A stretch of DNA of 64,000 nt, taken from positions 23,456,936-23,520,935 of the forward strand of contig NC_058195.1 of the NCBI RefSeq assembly GCF_907165205.1, read 5' to 3'. Each line of letters begins with the position of its first letter. Positions within the stretch are counted from its first letter, which is position 1. The notes beneath the pieces are model-generated. The model ran no database searches. It worked only from the letters and a program-made list of their open reading frames with translations, and was not told the DNA's origin. Shown here piece after piece: positions 1 to 19,689 of this stretch. The position numbers were made by a program, and so were the translations under genes. Source of the stretch: Coccinella septempunctata (lineage: Eukaryota > Arthropoda > Insecta > Coleoptera > Coccinellidae).

Positions 1-830
1 ACAGTGAATTATGCAGATGACACAAACTTCACTGTATTGGCCAAGCACGATTTAGAGTTGAGTTTACCATTTTACACTCAACTCTAACTCTAAATCGTGC
101 TAGCCAGTGGTTTGAAGCAAACGGTTTGTGCATGAATTCTGAAAAAACAAGTTCCATCCTATTCAGGACAGCTCATTCCGGTCCCCAAGTGCCTACCAGC
201 ATTTCACTGTCTAACTCCACATTAGAACTGACTAAATCTTGTCGCTTCCTAGGCCTCACTATTGAGGTAACCCTTGATTGGGGAGAGCACATTTCCAACC
301 TTTGCAATCAACTGGGTACCATCTGCTACACTTTGGGAGTCCTCAATAAATATCTGGACATAACCTCACTAAGAACAATATACCAGGCAGTGTTTAGGTA
401 TGGCATCATGTTCTATGGTAGTTCATACAACCTACATAGAGTGCTGAAAATGAAGAAGAGAGCCTTCAGAATGATCTGGAGGATGAGGAGGACGGAATCA
501 TGCAGGGGAGTCTTCAGAAGGAATGGTCTTTTGACTGCTCCTGCTCTACACATCCAAGAAAGCCTGATATTTACATTCAAGAACTAGCACTACTTCGAAG
601 AGAAAACAGTAAGTAATTACAATACGAGGACAACTGCACTAAAATATCCAAGACACAGATTAAGCCTCACTGAAAAGGGACCTGAATATAGATATATTCG
701 TTATTACAATAAGATAGCTCACAAACTAAGAGGAGAATGGACTCTACAACAGTTCAAGAAATTCATCTTCAAACTCCTACTTGAAATCGAACCCTACAGT
801 GTGGAAGACTTTATGGAACACAGACTATAA
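1..830 (+). pseudogene. CR1/jockey-group LINE reverse transcriptase, 3' part, degraded
   Basis: The first codons read TVNYADDTNFTVL, containing the reverse transcriptase catalytic motif YADD. The frame is lost in a hairpin region (about 46-110), resumes at 126-587 (MCMNSEKTSS...), and shifts again to a C-terminal stretch (RHRLSLTEKGPEYRYIRYYN) that ends at a TAA near 830. The order YADD, thumb-like region, basic tail fits CR1/jockey-group LINE polymerases. At least three frame breaks make it non-functional. The more complete homologue in Unit 1 copy 2 (25345-26566, minus) shows the upstream motif LDLSKAFDTLSHD. Confidence 0.8.
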
Positions 831-901
831 AGCAGAAAATGACCCTGTTTCACTTCAAGTGTTTAATGTCATGTGTACACTTTACCTGATATAAAGCACA
901 A

Positions 902-945
902 TATTTATTTATTTATTTACTTATTTATTTATTTAAATTTTTTAG
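902..945 (+). repeat. TTTA-type tail of the LINE
   Basis: A run of ATTT/TTTA tetranucleotides directly follows the LINE coding remnant, and Unit 1 sequence resumes after it. Short tandem repeat tails are usual at 3' ends of CR1/jockey-group LINEs. Its absence from copy 3 marks the insertion boundary. Confidence 0.7.
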
Positions 946-1970
946 TGATGTATCATAAAGAAAATTACAAATTATATCGAAACAAGTGAGAATTCATGAA
1001 GAATTATCCAAAACAGATTTGCATTTTTCGATAGATCATACAGGATGTAAGGGAAAAAATAAACAAAATTGAAGTCTTTTGAAGGCCTCGAGTCAACATA
1101 TTTTGAAATTGCAACCATATTTTTGTCAAGACATGATGAATCTACAAAATGAAGGTAATAATATAGATACATACTCGGATACATATGATTGATTGGTAAT
1201 TCCCAAAAGCTATGATGAACAGCGGACACTATGATGGACGCATGATGGAAGGAGAAAGACAAAATTTAATTTAAGTATTTTCGCATGAAGTTTTATTATT
1301 CAAAATAAATGATGATTCTTATAATTAACAAATCAGGTGCAATTAAAATTTTTGTTTTGGTCTTCGAAAATAACACATATTGATTAAACTTCTACTATCC
1401 AAAATGAATAGGTACATAGATAAAATGTATCTATATACAGGATATCTGTAAACAAATGCGAAGGACTAAGGGAGATGATTCCTTAATGAAAATAAGCGGG
1501 GCTAGTTCCTATAAATTTTTTTCCAAATAGACAGCTCTTCCAAGATGCAGCCTTGGAAGGCGATGACGAGTCTCAGTTCTTAATTTTTTTTTACAGGTTC
1601 TGAAAAACACTGAGTCATAAAACTATACATATTATGAAGCACTGAGTAGATTGGTACCAGTTTCAACTTCGGCAAGCTCGCAGTTTAGGCGGTAACTTGC
1701 TATCGATTTTTTTAATGTGTCTCTCCCTTAAATTCAAAAATTTCTGTGAAAATGTTGAAATTTGAGTTATTATGCTATTGTCATAGAAGTATACGAAACT
1801 ATCAGGTCGGGGGATCCAAGATTTCGGGCCGATTCACCCCAAAAAACATAATAAAAATAAAATGAATTTCGTGAATACCGAGGCTGAAAACCACTATTCT
1901 CCGCTATGAAAATTTAATATTATTCCAATAATATACCGAGTTAATTAATGCTACGTTGCTATTACTATAA

Positions 1971-2096
1971 GGCCCGGTTGTTCAGTTCAGGATAAGGCCG
2001 AGATTTAAGATGATCCTAGATTAACCTGACAGAACTGAACTGAAGTGTCAAAATCAATTTAGGATAAACTTTAATCCCGAACTGAACAACTGGGCC
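1971..2096. mobile_element. MITE with GGCCCGGTTGTTCAGTTC terminal inverted repeats
   Basis: A 126 bp near-palindrome. The left end GGCCCGGTTGTTCAGTTCAG matches the reverse complement of the right end (GGCCCAGTTGTTCAGTTCGG) at 18 of 20 positions, and the match continues inward with mismatches. It contains no ORF. The GGCC-starting ends resemble PIF/Harbinger-type MITEs, but I see no clean target-site duplication. The same element sits at the same place in the other Unit 1 copies (24078-24204, 36443-36569, about 45620-45743), so it was present before the unit multiplied. Confidence 0.75.
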
Positions 2097-2717
2097 TATT
2101 CATGTAGAGTTTCGGATTTTGCGAGAATCTACTGCTTTTTCTTCAAAACAACAACTGCGCTGAAGGAAATGTGATTGACTGTTATCTATATCATTTACAT
2201 CATTATTTGCCGAACTTCAAAGTTCTGAATGAATTAAAATCTAAACTTGAAAATATACGAGATAATTTTCGCAAGAATTTCAATGAAATCTGAAAATTTT
2301 CATCATTCTGGAGCATTCTGGACATTAATAATTCTCGAATCATCCATGGAATAAATTCAATTTTATCCAATATAACACGCAAAACGAAATGTTATTCGAA
2401 CTCGGCATCTTGAGCAATTCGTTCCTAAAAAGCCCGAATCAGGTAGAAAATTTTGAACCCTTCATATCAGCGTTAACACGTGTTTTGCAGTAAACAGATG
2501 CCGATTTCGTTTTCAACGGGCCATGTAACTAGGGTCGGCGTTGGGTGAAAGGATGAACGGTTCTTACAACAAGAAGAATTTGAATTTTCATATGACGGTG
2601 AGGGCATTTGTTTTAAAATTTTCAGAGTACAAGAAGTATACAGGGTGTTTCACGAGTAAACAGACAAATGAAAACCGTGAAAAGAGGGCATTGAGCTGAG
2701 TTCAGAATCATACCATA

Positions 2718-3268
2718 TACAGGGTGTTCCAAAACTAGTGAATCAAACGTTACACCACGATAGAGTAAACCAAATATTATCGAATGACACCAACATTAGT
2801 TCGACGAAAATGTACCGTTTCCAAAATAATCAGAATTTTATTAAAATACATAAAGTTGCCGATTTTCGAACTATTTTTCTTAATAACAGGGCCAGTTTGT
2901 GAAAAAGGATAACGATTTTAAATTATATTGAACTAAGATTATTGTTTTATCTCCCCTAATTGGAATTATTTTAAGTAGTTAATCGATAACCATAACCTAA
3001 GTAAATGTAAATTAAAACAATTGTTTTTTCTACATGATTTTTAATACTCAGAATAAACAGGGGTGATAATATGGGAGAAAAACGCTATCCTTAATCACAA
3101 ATTGGCCATGTGATTGAAAAAATAGTTCATCGAAAATCGGCAACTTTAGGTTAGGTTTTCTCAGAAACGGTACATTTTCGCTCAACTAATGTTGGTGTCA
3201 TTCGATAGTACTCGATCTACTCTATCGTGGTGTGACGTTTGATTCAATAGTTTTGGGGCACCCCATAT
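2718..3268. mobile_element. Palindromic MITE nested in the mariner-like element
   Basis: Both ends start with an ATACAGGGTGTTCC-like sequence followed by AAAACTAGTGAATCAAACG or close variants. The two halves remain reverse-complementary for well over 100 bp and recognisably so to the centre, giving a ~550 bp fold-back. There is no coding potential. It occurs at the same place in the other Unit 1 copies (about 22908-23456, 35273-35821, 47482-48040), so it is older than the unit's multiplication. Confidence 0.75.
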
Positions 3269-3839
3269 ATAGGTGTCTTCGAGGTTTTTTGAAATTTCTC
3301 GAATTTCCGTTTGGCTATAACTCCTGAAATTCTGATCAAGTCGACTGAAAATTTATATTTCTCCTTGAGTTGTTAATTTCATTGAAACAGAGCATTAAAA
3401 TTCGACAAAAATCTGGACCGGGCTCAGTGAGGCTTTACTTAACTTCAAACTCATAAAAACACCATGTATGTAGTTTTTTAATCATAATTTCAACTTTTTT
3501 ATCTGCATTATTATTGTCTCAAAATGAATTGATATTTGGGTTGCCCCACCTGTTGATCATGTTCTAGAAATAATTGTTTTGGTCAGACGCCTCTAAGGAA
3601 TAGAGCACTTCATGAAAATGTATTTAGAAATCCATAATTGATTTTTTTTCAAAGAATATTCTGTTGAATGTGTTCAACAATTATACCATATTCGGTCTTC
3701 AAAATACTCTTTCACAAGGATAAAATGTTTCAAAATTGATAATATCCAAATATGGGTGAAAAAACTACGCTATCTTGAAACTAAAATTTAAAACTTGATA
3801 TTCAGAATGAATCTATTTTTCTATGGACAACTAGTTGTG

Positions 3840-4096
3840 TGAATAAAAACAAAGAAAGAAATCGCGTGGTGTCAGATCTGGAGATCTAGCAGTCCAATAT
3901 TGGGGTCCTACCCTTCTAATAAAATGACCTGAAATACTGATAAATACTTTTGCTGGTGCATGAATATCATCAATGTTTCAATAACAAATTGTAATAAGAC
4001 CAGAACAATCCATAGATTTCCATAGATCCAATAATGACTATAACGGAAGAAAGTGCATTTATCATACTTATCCGAAGTGCCAATCATTACCTTCAC
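3840..4096 (-). pseudogene. Tc1/mariner-like transposase remnant
   Basis: The minus strand reads RVGPQYWTARSPDLTPRDFF around 3917-3855. This matches the conserved block near the end of the Tc1/mariner DDE domain (form W..RSPDLTP.DFF). Upstream, at 3908-4096, an open stretch contains ETLMIFMHQQ in a different frame, possibly the scrambled preceding segment. No intact frame links the pieces and the first catalytic aspartate region is not recognisable. It is a fossil of the autonomous parent of the surrounding 2.25 kb element. Confidence 0.65.
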
Positions 4097-5865
4097 TAAA
4101 AGACCAAATGAGGTGAAAACCAGTTCGGAAAATTACTTCAGTTCCACGTTGTCCATAAAAAGCGATTCATTCATAAGACATCGAATTATAATTATTATTT
4201 TCATGATCATGATAGCGTAGTTTTTTATATCTATTTTTGTTCATTATCAATAACAAAGCTTATTATCACTGTTAATGACTTATCTGAATGACCAGATATG
4301 CTATAAATATCAAAAACGAATGCAAGACATATATTGAGAACGAAAAAATTCAGTTGAACATTTCCAATTCCATTTTTAGATTTCCTCAGTTGATTGGCGT
4401 TCATATTCATCCCATTAATCAATGTGAAGTAAAAGTCAATATGCAGCGCTGTTTTTTCCAGACATTTCACGATCAAACAATTATTCATTAAAAATAATCT
4501 GAAAAGGCATACCAAAGTTTCATTGATTTTGAGAAAATCAATGGAGATACCTGAAAAATTCAAAATTATGACGAGAAAAACTACAAACAGAGTGTTTTGC
4601 ATGAGTTTAAATTTGAATATATCCTCAATGAGTTCGGTCCTGTGTTCGTCAACTTTTAATGTTCTGTTTAATTGAAACTTAGAAGTTTAAGCGGATAATG
4701 AATTTTTAGCCGAATCCAACTAAAATATTTGGAGTTATAGCCGAACAAAAATTAGGGAAATTTGAATAAACTCCTCTCTATATCGGAAACGGAATGCCTA
4801 AGACACACATATGGGGTGTTTTCGAACTAAGCTCAATGTCCTCTATTCACGGTTTTCGTTTGTCCGTTTACTTGTGAAACACCCTGTGTACTGAAAAATT
4901 TCAAAAGACTCCTCGAGCAATTAAGAAATGCCATTAAATTAAGGAGTTTCTTTTGAACCGCTATGATGAAAAATGTCAATGTCCAGTTGTTATTATTATT
5001 TGGGGTGATTCATCGAAAATCCCCAATATCTCGAAAACCAAGGCACTTTTGTCAAACGTAAAATATATTTATTTGAACCGCCATAGAGTACTCTACCCGC
5101 AGGCTTCATATTATCCACTCATTACGCCACACCTTGTATAATTATTATTATTATATCAATGTATTGAAAATAAACAGACATGAATACTAGGCAGTTGTTT
5201 TGTTTGAAGGTGAAGCTCCTGTTGCTTCGAACTTCTTTTAATTATTTTGACGCAAGATGATTTTTGTTGAGGAATTCAACATTCTCGTAATTATCCGTTC
5301 ATTTCTTCAAGAGATACCCATTCCCTACCAACATTTTCGTACCATACAGAGTGAAAGGTATTCAATTTCCATGGCCAATCCTGTGCTAAAATGAAAGTGA
5401 ATGAAGTATAGAAGCTGAAAGTAAAACGTATATCTTTGTTGATTCATTCGGGAAAAACATTTCAATGGAGTTCCTCATGTCGTGAATATAATGCCCAAAA
5501 TTTCATACCAGAACAAATTCGGTAAAATTGTCTTTGGAATTAATCTTATATGTAACGAAAAATTTCATTGTCATGTATCATTCATTTTAGGACCTATACG
5601 GTATTAAACTTCCCTATCGGACGAAGTATCGTAGACATAGCATACTTATTCAAAACTGTTGATATTCATGAAGAAAAGATAATAATTTCTGTCCAAATTC
5701 ATTTACTCCGAATCCTTATCAATCAATTATTAGCGTATGAAGTTTATTAATATCAGTATCGTTCTCGAACTATTTACAGGTTTCAGTATGTGTGAATGAA
5801 TCGGAAGAGCAGCTGTATTCTGTATATGAGTAGAATTCAAGCTGCCCTACTTTCTGTCCTCCTGA

Positions 5866-6105
5866 AATCTGGCAACGTTGCGGGAGGTGAGAGCGCACTA
5901 CTAATAAGAAATATATGCGGAGGTAGTAAGGTCTGATTCGTTTAAAGAAAAATTTTTCAATGAAAATCTTTTCCCCTCTTTAGGTACCCCTGTTATTTAC
6001 CTTCCCCTCTACATATATAAGCAAAAATTATTCCAATTAAAAAACTCCTTCACCTGGAGGTCAGGTCGCCCAATGAACTTAACGGAGGTAACAACGAACT
6101 ACGGG

Positions 6106-6108
<3 letters not shown>
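5866..6108. repeat. Right-end motif cluster of Unit 1
   Basis: Within ~240 bp of the (TA)n tract this holds CAACGTTG (about 5870), then GGAGGTGAGAGCG, GCGGAGGTAGTAAGG and CGGAGGTAACAACG. Read inward from the (TA)n these give the consensus CGYTSTCACCTCCG. The opposite end of Unit 1 (27113-27378 in copy 2) holds the same motif reading inward. That terminal-inverted arrangement is typical of transposase-binding subterminal repeats; no binding protein is known. Confidence 0.55.

Positions 6109-6147
<39 letters not shown>
6109..6147. repeat. (TA)n microsatellite
   Basis: About 19 TA units at the junction between the right end of Unit 1 copy 1 and the left end of Unit 2. It is the shortest of the major TA tracts here. 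Confidence 0.95.
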
Positions 6148-6156
6148 CATCTCCGA

Positions 6157-6412
6157 ACATTATGGCTTCAGACCATAGACCAACCATTATGGCGTCACCT
6201 AGAAAGAGACGACCTATGTCGGTTTTGATTCGTGTATATTCAACCAAAACGACCAATTATACTCCCTGTCTACGAAGAATAGCGTACGATGAAAAATGAA
6301 TATACGAATTTTCAACATCTGGCGTATGTTATGGCTTCAGTATAAGTTCATAACATTGTGGCGTCAAATATACGCTTTTTGTACAAGAAGATAACATTAC
6401 GGACTCATGTAA
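6157..6412. repeat. Unit 2 left motif cluster
   Basis: Copies read on the plus strand: ACATTATGGCTTCAGA (about 6160), CCATTATGGCGTCACC (about 6184), ATGTTATGGCTTCAGT (about 6327), ACATTGTGGCGTCAAA (about 6353) and ACATTACGGACTCATG (about 6394). Spacing is irregular, unlike a simple tandem repeat. Confidence 0.7.
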
Positions 6413-7113
6413 ATGGCGTTTAATTCCCTCACAGCGTTGCCAGAGAGATTGCTATTCCGACAATTATGAGGTAGATTTTACAGCTTCGTTTCCATTTCGA
6501 ATTGAATATTCACGTGTCTAGTTGAGTTCGTTATCCATCTGGTCAGGATCGCGATCTTATCCATTATAAAAATGGACCAGAAAGAATCCTCTAGTACTTC
6601 AGTATAAAAATCTATGGTTACTGGAATATAGAATCGAATTTTTGAACTTCTTCTACTTTGATATCCAAAATAATTAATTTTGTGAAAACTACTCCACCTG
6701 AAATATTCAACTGATATTTTTTCGAAAGCCGGTGCTGATCATTTTATGAAAAAATTACTTACTACTTAAAATACCTATAAAGTTTGCATAATGCAACTAT
6801 TCTGCAAAACAAAATCTGAGTTTAAATTCAGTTCTGAATTAGTAGCAATATTTTCGGTATGAGATAAGCATATTTCTGCTGATTTATTTTCTTAAGAGTC
6901 CATTTTCACAGTTTTCGTGTCGTATGTATGAATGTACCGGATATGAAAAACACTGTATGTAAAAACTCGAAAGTGCGTTTTTATGAAGATTCAAGTTTAA
7001 AGAGATTTTTTTGTGGATATTCATGATTTGTCCACATCCAAAATTCGTTCTGATTTTTTCAAAGCCATAAGTTTTTGAAATATGAAGTGTGCTTTTTATT
7101 TGTGCTCGATATT

Positions 7114-7289
7114 CTAACGGCCGTTTTCAATAAACGTATATCCATTGTTTCAGCTACTGAAGATAGACAATACATCTGATTTCGTTTCTATGATCTATCT
7201 CTAGATATTTTTTAGAATGGTTACCAATGGTTACTAATCGTCAGTAAGTGAAACGATGGATAAATAGTTTTATCGAAAACGGCCGTTAG
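7114..7289. mobile_element. MITE with ~40 bp terminal inverted repeats (ACGGCCGTTTTC)
   Basis: The left end CTAACGGCCGTTTTCAATAA and the reverse complement of the right end (CTAACGGCCGTTTTCGATAA) match at 19 of 20 positions, and similarity continues for ~40 bp through ATCCAT. TA sits at both outer edges, so a TA target-site duplication is possible, as in Tc1/mariner-derived MITEs. It has no ORF and is 176 bp long. No other copy is seen in the window. Confidence 0.8.
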
Positions 7290-8920
7290 TTTCCTACAAC
7301 TAGTATACGATAGTTCAATCAGAGGAAAGACCCATCTCAAGGAATTTGACTGTTTCGTCTGAAAGATTTAGTGGAAAATACCTTTTTCTACAAGCGTGCG
7401 CGTTCAACCTTTTTCTGCTTCGCATCGTTCGGGCAACGGCAGTTTCGTGCGGGCAAGTATCACTTTCCGCACTTGATAGGAAAATAACTATTACTTAGCA
7501 CGCTCAGAGAAAATACTGACAAAATTTTATACAGTTTTGTTTTTCAATTATAGATTTTGATATATCGCAACAACTATCTCGTTTCGATAGTGAGTGAGTT
7601 CTATCTTTGATTCCTTGTTTTTCAGTATTATGAGTTGAATATTGAAATGTATTAAATTGAATACTTACTGAGTTTATTTATTTAATTTTGAACCACTGGT
7701 GCCGATATGGCTGCTGTTTGTTGTTTATTTTCATATGCTTTCGATACAGTTCTCTCTAAAAATTTCACACTTTCTTTATTCAAGATCGCTTATGCATAAC
7801 TTAAATTTCGATCTCTTGATGAACCCACATTTTTGTTTATGAAGATTTAGTGGCTAGTAGGTACTGCTGATGACAGTTTTTTTCCAATTTCTACTCTATT
7901 CAACTGTCTACCAAGTGAGATGTCTGAAATACTCGAATTGTATATGGAATTGAATCGAAACAATTATAACCTCTCGTTGTCAACCAAATCACATTAGGTT
8001 ATTTCAGTTAGAATTCAATATACCGAAACGTATCTGATCAATTTTTTCATTGTGATGGCAATATAATATACCTATGCAAGCTTCAACCCATGAACCCAGA
8101 AATTCATGCACCGTGTGAATATTTTTATCTGCACAAGAAAATTTACTATTTTTCAATTTTGCGTGCCATGTTTACTATGCTGTCACGATTCAAACTACTG
8201 TTGACTTAATACTCAAAATTTGTGTAATGAATATTAACACAACAAAAAGTATCGTAAATTTGTTTTAACTGCAGGGACATCTGTCCCTGGAGAAACAATG
8301 TTAACTAAAACAACGAGAATATGCTCAGTCAACAGTCCGATAAGAAAATATACTGAATAATAAGAAAGAAGTTTCAATGAGTAAACTAAATTCTGAAAGT
8401 CGAATGGGAAAACTGTACCTAACCATGAATAGTTATTCATATTCTCAACCTGCGATATCAACATCGACTGCTTATTCCCTGCGTTTCTTGGAACAGTGAG
8501 AAGATTCTCATGAGATCAGCAGTATTCATTCCCGAGATATATGAGCATGTTGGAGGTCTCTTTTTTTCTCTTTAGAAATTTCACACTGAAAATTTATTTT
8601 TGGTAGATCAGAATGTCAGGGAAGGTTTGCTAGGCTGGCGTTTTTCTTTGAATCATCTGTTTTAACTGTTTTCATCCACAAACGATTATCGATATCTCCA
8701 AATGCTAGTGCGGTTGGTAGGTATTATATGTGGTTTCTTCTTCTTATTCGGATCCATGTTGCTTTTGTGATTTGAAGTTTGATGAGTTTTGCGAGGGCTG
8801 CAAATTCAACGAAATCAAATTCTGGCATAGCTTCCACCATGAAAGGGTTGTTTATTCAATTTTGGACGGTTTTTGTTAAAAACGATAGTCATAATAAAGT
8901 AAGCACTATATATACGGGTG
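7290..8920. other. Unit 2 interior, nothing recognised
   Basis: AT-rich sequence with no ORF of convincing length or composition on either strand (the longest is 76 codons at 8234-8464, minus). I see no tandem repeat or terminal inverted repeat here. Confidence 0.5.
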
Positions 8921-9141
8921 TCCCAGATGTTGACGGCAAGCTGTAACCGGGAGATCGATTCATCGACCATCTGACTCTTCTTGAAAAAATACTAGATCAT
9001 TCCTTGAATAGTGGACGATTTGATTCTTTGCAAAAAATAGTTTCCAAGACATTTTTCTTAGTTATTTGAAAATAATTCTTGTGTGCCCAAGGCCTTCTTT
9101 GGGGCTTATTGTAGTTTGAGTTGAACAGAAAGAAGTATTTT

Positions 9142-10156
9142 ACGATGTGGGAGCGAGACTGAGAATGACGCAATTAAATTAGACTCGAGTACGCGCGCGA
9201 GTACAAATGTTTGCTGTCCCGGAACCATCAACCCAGTGTAGCTTTTGTCGAACAACAGCATCAGGAAAATCCGTGATTCGCAGAGAAAAATTTATGGACA
9301 GATGAGTCCACATTGGAAAAATATGGTTACCTGAGCACGCATAACTTGCACGAGTGGCAGTTAGAAAGTATCTTGATGAGGTATGAGGTAGCGATTGGTT
9401 ACTATCTCGTTCACCAGATTCAAATCTGCAAGATTTATCTTATTGGGAGCGGAGAAAGTAAAGGTTTATTCAGCCAATCGAAAATATCTGAGTTACTGCA
9501 CAGATAAATGGAGGCAGCTGAATTTGTTAACAATGGAAGAAACAAACGTTTGATAACACGATCTTATAGAGGAGTTTATACCACGGGAATTCCTCACCAT
9601 CCGTATAAGGCGTAAAGGGGGAAAGACTACCAGAATGTGGGGTCTTTCCAGAACATTTAAACGATCAGTAGAAGTTACGAATATTACAATAGTTTCCACT
9701 TTCGTCGAAAAGACGAACGTCTTTTTTCAATTTCACCAGGATACGAATTGTAGCAAATGGCGAGACTTTTGGAGAAATTTTTTCAGGTGGAATTTCATAG
9801 AAGAGATAATTCCACATCGGAAAGTTAATAACATGAATGAATATTTGTTCTTCAATAAAAAAAAAAATTTTTCCGTTTAACGAATAAAAAAATTTCTGAA
9901 TTTTCTCGCTGACGAACTGATTGAATTGAATTATTATGAATACCCCATATAAATTAGCAGTTTCTGACGTGAGATATTCATTTTTTCTTTTTGAACTGAC
10001 CACTAGAACGGTGTAGACCCCTCTTAAGGAGATATCAAGCTTGCATTGCGGCTGAGGAAAACAATTCGAACATCTGTTATAAACCTTATTATCTAAATGA
10101 AACATATTAAATGAATTTTATAATAGTGTCATCATCGGTCTCGCTCCCACATCGTG
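9142..10156. repeat. Inverted repeat pair ACGATGTGGGAGCGAGAC bounding ~1 kb
   Basis: ACGATGTGGGAGCGAGAC at about 9142-9159 recurs as its reverse complement at about 10138-10156. The ~1 kb between them includes the transposase fragment at 9283-9507, so the pair could be terminal repeats of a decayed DNA transposon. An overlapping element edge may lie at about 8930 (GGGTGTCCCAGATGTTGACG). Confidence 0.5.
9283..9507 (+). pseudogene. Tc1/mariner-like transposase fragment
   Basis: The frame from 9283 reads EKNLWTDESTLEKYGYLSTH and then NLHEW. This is the DDE-domain block WTDES(T/K)F..G..N.HN.H.W of insect Tc1/mariner-like transposases that carry an N-terminal DUF4817-type domain. The TDES aspartate is the second acidic catalytic residue in this fold. 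Similarity fades after HEWQ, and no start, N-terminal domain or third acidic residue is found nearby. The gene at 63402 shows the same block (WTDESKFTK), so both come from the same superfamily. Confidence 0.65.
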
Positions 10157-10159
10157 AAG

Positions 10160-11760
10160 TGATTCTTCCTACCTCAGTCAAACACGAATCAACCTTGAAG
10201 AAGCCTGTTTTTTTGCAGAATATGAAATTTTCCACCATTTAAAAAATAATAATTTAGAAAATCTCATACCGTTTTTGATTTGCCAAACTCGCACAGTATG
10301 TATTTTATTTTTAGTATCATTTTCTTCCATGCTGGACTACTGGCTCCAAATTTATGGCCATAGTAGAATCATTATTCAGTATTACTCAACACGAAAAAAA
10401 AAGAGAATTGAAGACTTTCATCAGGAGTGAAAAAACGCCACAAGTATTCCAATATGACAGAGTTCTCCATTACTCTAAAAGCTTTCATTCTTATCAATTA
10501 TCATCAATAATATCAATATTGATCAAACTTACTATTTTTCATCAAATTAAGTGAAGAGATGTTGAAAACGGTTGACCGAGTTTTCCATATACGCTAAAAA
10601 CCCTAGCTTTACCTACTATTTTTCATTACCAAATAATAATACTGATATAGAGTAAGATTGAGATTGAATATCGAATTATAATAAGGGCTTTTAGAGAATA
10701 TTGATACAATCTTAACTGAAATTCGACTGTCAAAATTTTCAAATCGTTGACTTTTGATGTAATTTAGCAGATAATCGAGTTTGTGACGATATCTCAACGT
10801 TTATTTTCAAGAGCTGTAAATAAAGACTTCCTAAGGTTCAGAATATGTTGGTTTTTATACTGACTCAAAATTTTCATGAACAAACACTATGTATAACCTA
10901 GTTTTTTTCTGTTATCCTTGACTTCATATTATTGTTTAAATAATAAACTGAATCTTCATTTGGGATTTTTTTCAATATTTACCCACCAAATGATAATACT
11001 TTTGGAGTATGCTGATAGACTACTATGCTAATAAATACTTTTATATCATTCGAGGTCGGGATCAAATGTGGGAAAATTATTATGTAGTTGTGTTTTACTA
11101 AAACTAACTAAACCAACTAGGTATTTGTTATATTAAACTCATTTCAGTGCAACATTTTTTAGGAATATCTTCCTGAGCTCTATGTCGTTGGTAGAATTCT
11201 TTTATTTCGAAGGTCTTGTTACTAACTTCGACTGCAAGTTCATTATGAAATGAAAAGAACAGGTTTTTGTTTTTTATGGAAAGTTGTTTTTTTTCATCAG
11301 ATCAAAATTTTTTATATGAAGCGAAAAACAATTTTATTAATTTTGGAAGTAAGTTTGCAATTCAAGCATTTCATTTTTTTTTCAGTTAATGTAAAGAAGT
11401 TCCTGATTTTCTTCGAATCATCAGAACACCTAAAAAATTTTCTGGAAGCCATTATATTTTGGCCTATCACATGGTTTCGGCTTGAGATAGCATTTGGGCT
11501 GAATTAACATATCAGTTATTCTTCAGTATTCAACTAGAATATGCGTTTGACTGATAAAAAATTGAACCACGAATTTTCATCACTGATTAGAATATTAACA
11601 TCCATATATGACGTTTTACTTCATAGAAGCTTTGAAAGACCACAATATGAGTACCTAACTCTGACGCGCAATAAGAATTCTGCATCTCCAAGAGATATTC
11701 GAAATTCAACCGCTGGATGAGAATTCTCTCTATTCACTATAGATAAAAACGGGAAGGAGA
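10160..11760. other. Unit 2 interior, nothing recognised
   Basis: AT-rich sequence with homopolymer runs and only short ORFs (85 codons at 11250-11507, composition typical of random AT-rich DNA). I can support no gene, RNA or repeat here. Confidence 0.5.
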
Positions 11761-11763
11761 TGT

Positions 11764-19687
<7,924 letters not shown>

Positions 19688-19689
19688 CC

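Larger units (their letters stand above)
2640..4887 (-). mobile_element. Tc1/mariner-like transposon with ~80 bp TIRs, degraded
   Basis: The left end ACAGGGTGTTTCACGAGTAA and the reverse complement of the right end (ACAGGGTGTTTCACAAGTAA) begin terminal inverted repeats that stay similar for about 80 bp, and a TA lies outside the left end. The interior carries a minus-strand transposase remnant (3840-4096) and a nested palindromic MITE (2718-3268). The same structure is in the other Unit 1 copies at 21285-23533, 33651-35898 and 47405-49640. A 123-codon minus-strand ORF at 4231-4602 (and 21573-21944, plus) matches nothing I recognise and may only be conserved by recent copying. Confidence 0.75.
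1..6108 (+). mobile_element. Unit 1, copy 1 (partial, left end outside window)
   Basis: A long repeated unit seen three times independently: here, inverted at 19685-27385 (with an assembly duplicate at 32051-39785), and forward but more diverged at 43608-51118. This copy starts inside a nested LINE and ends at a (TA)n tract. It has no long ORF of its own; all recognisable coding sequence belongs to nested elements. Near its right end are the motifs GGAGGTGAGAGCG (around 5885), GCGGAGGTAGTAAGG (around 5919) and CGGAGGTAACAACG (around 6083), which recur inverted at the other end of complete copies. Relative to copies 2 and 3 it lacks about 360 bp near 5336. I infer a non-autonomous DNA element; a segmental duplication is the alternative. 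Confidence 0.6.

Noticed and set aside
902..945. Possible origin or regulatory AT-rich box
   Set aside because: It is the tetranucleotide tail of the LINE, absent at the empty site in copy 3.
4231..4602. 123-codon hydrophobic ORF conserved in Unit 1 copies
   Set aside because: Not kept open in copy 3 at the equivalent place, has no recognisable domain, and lies inside a decayed mariner-like element antisense to nothing known.
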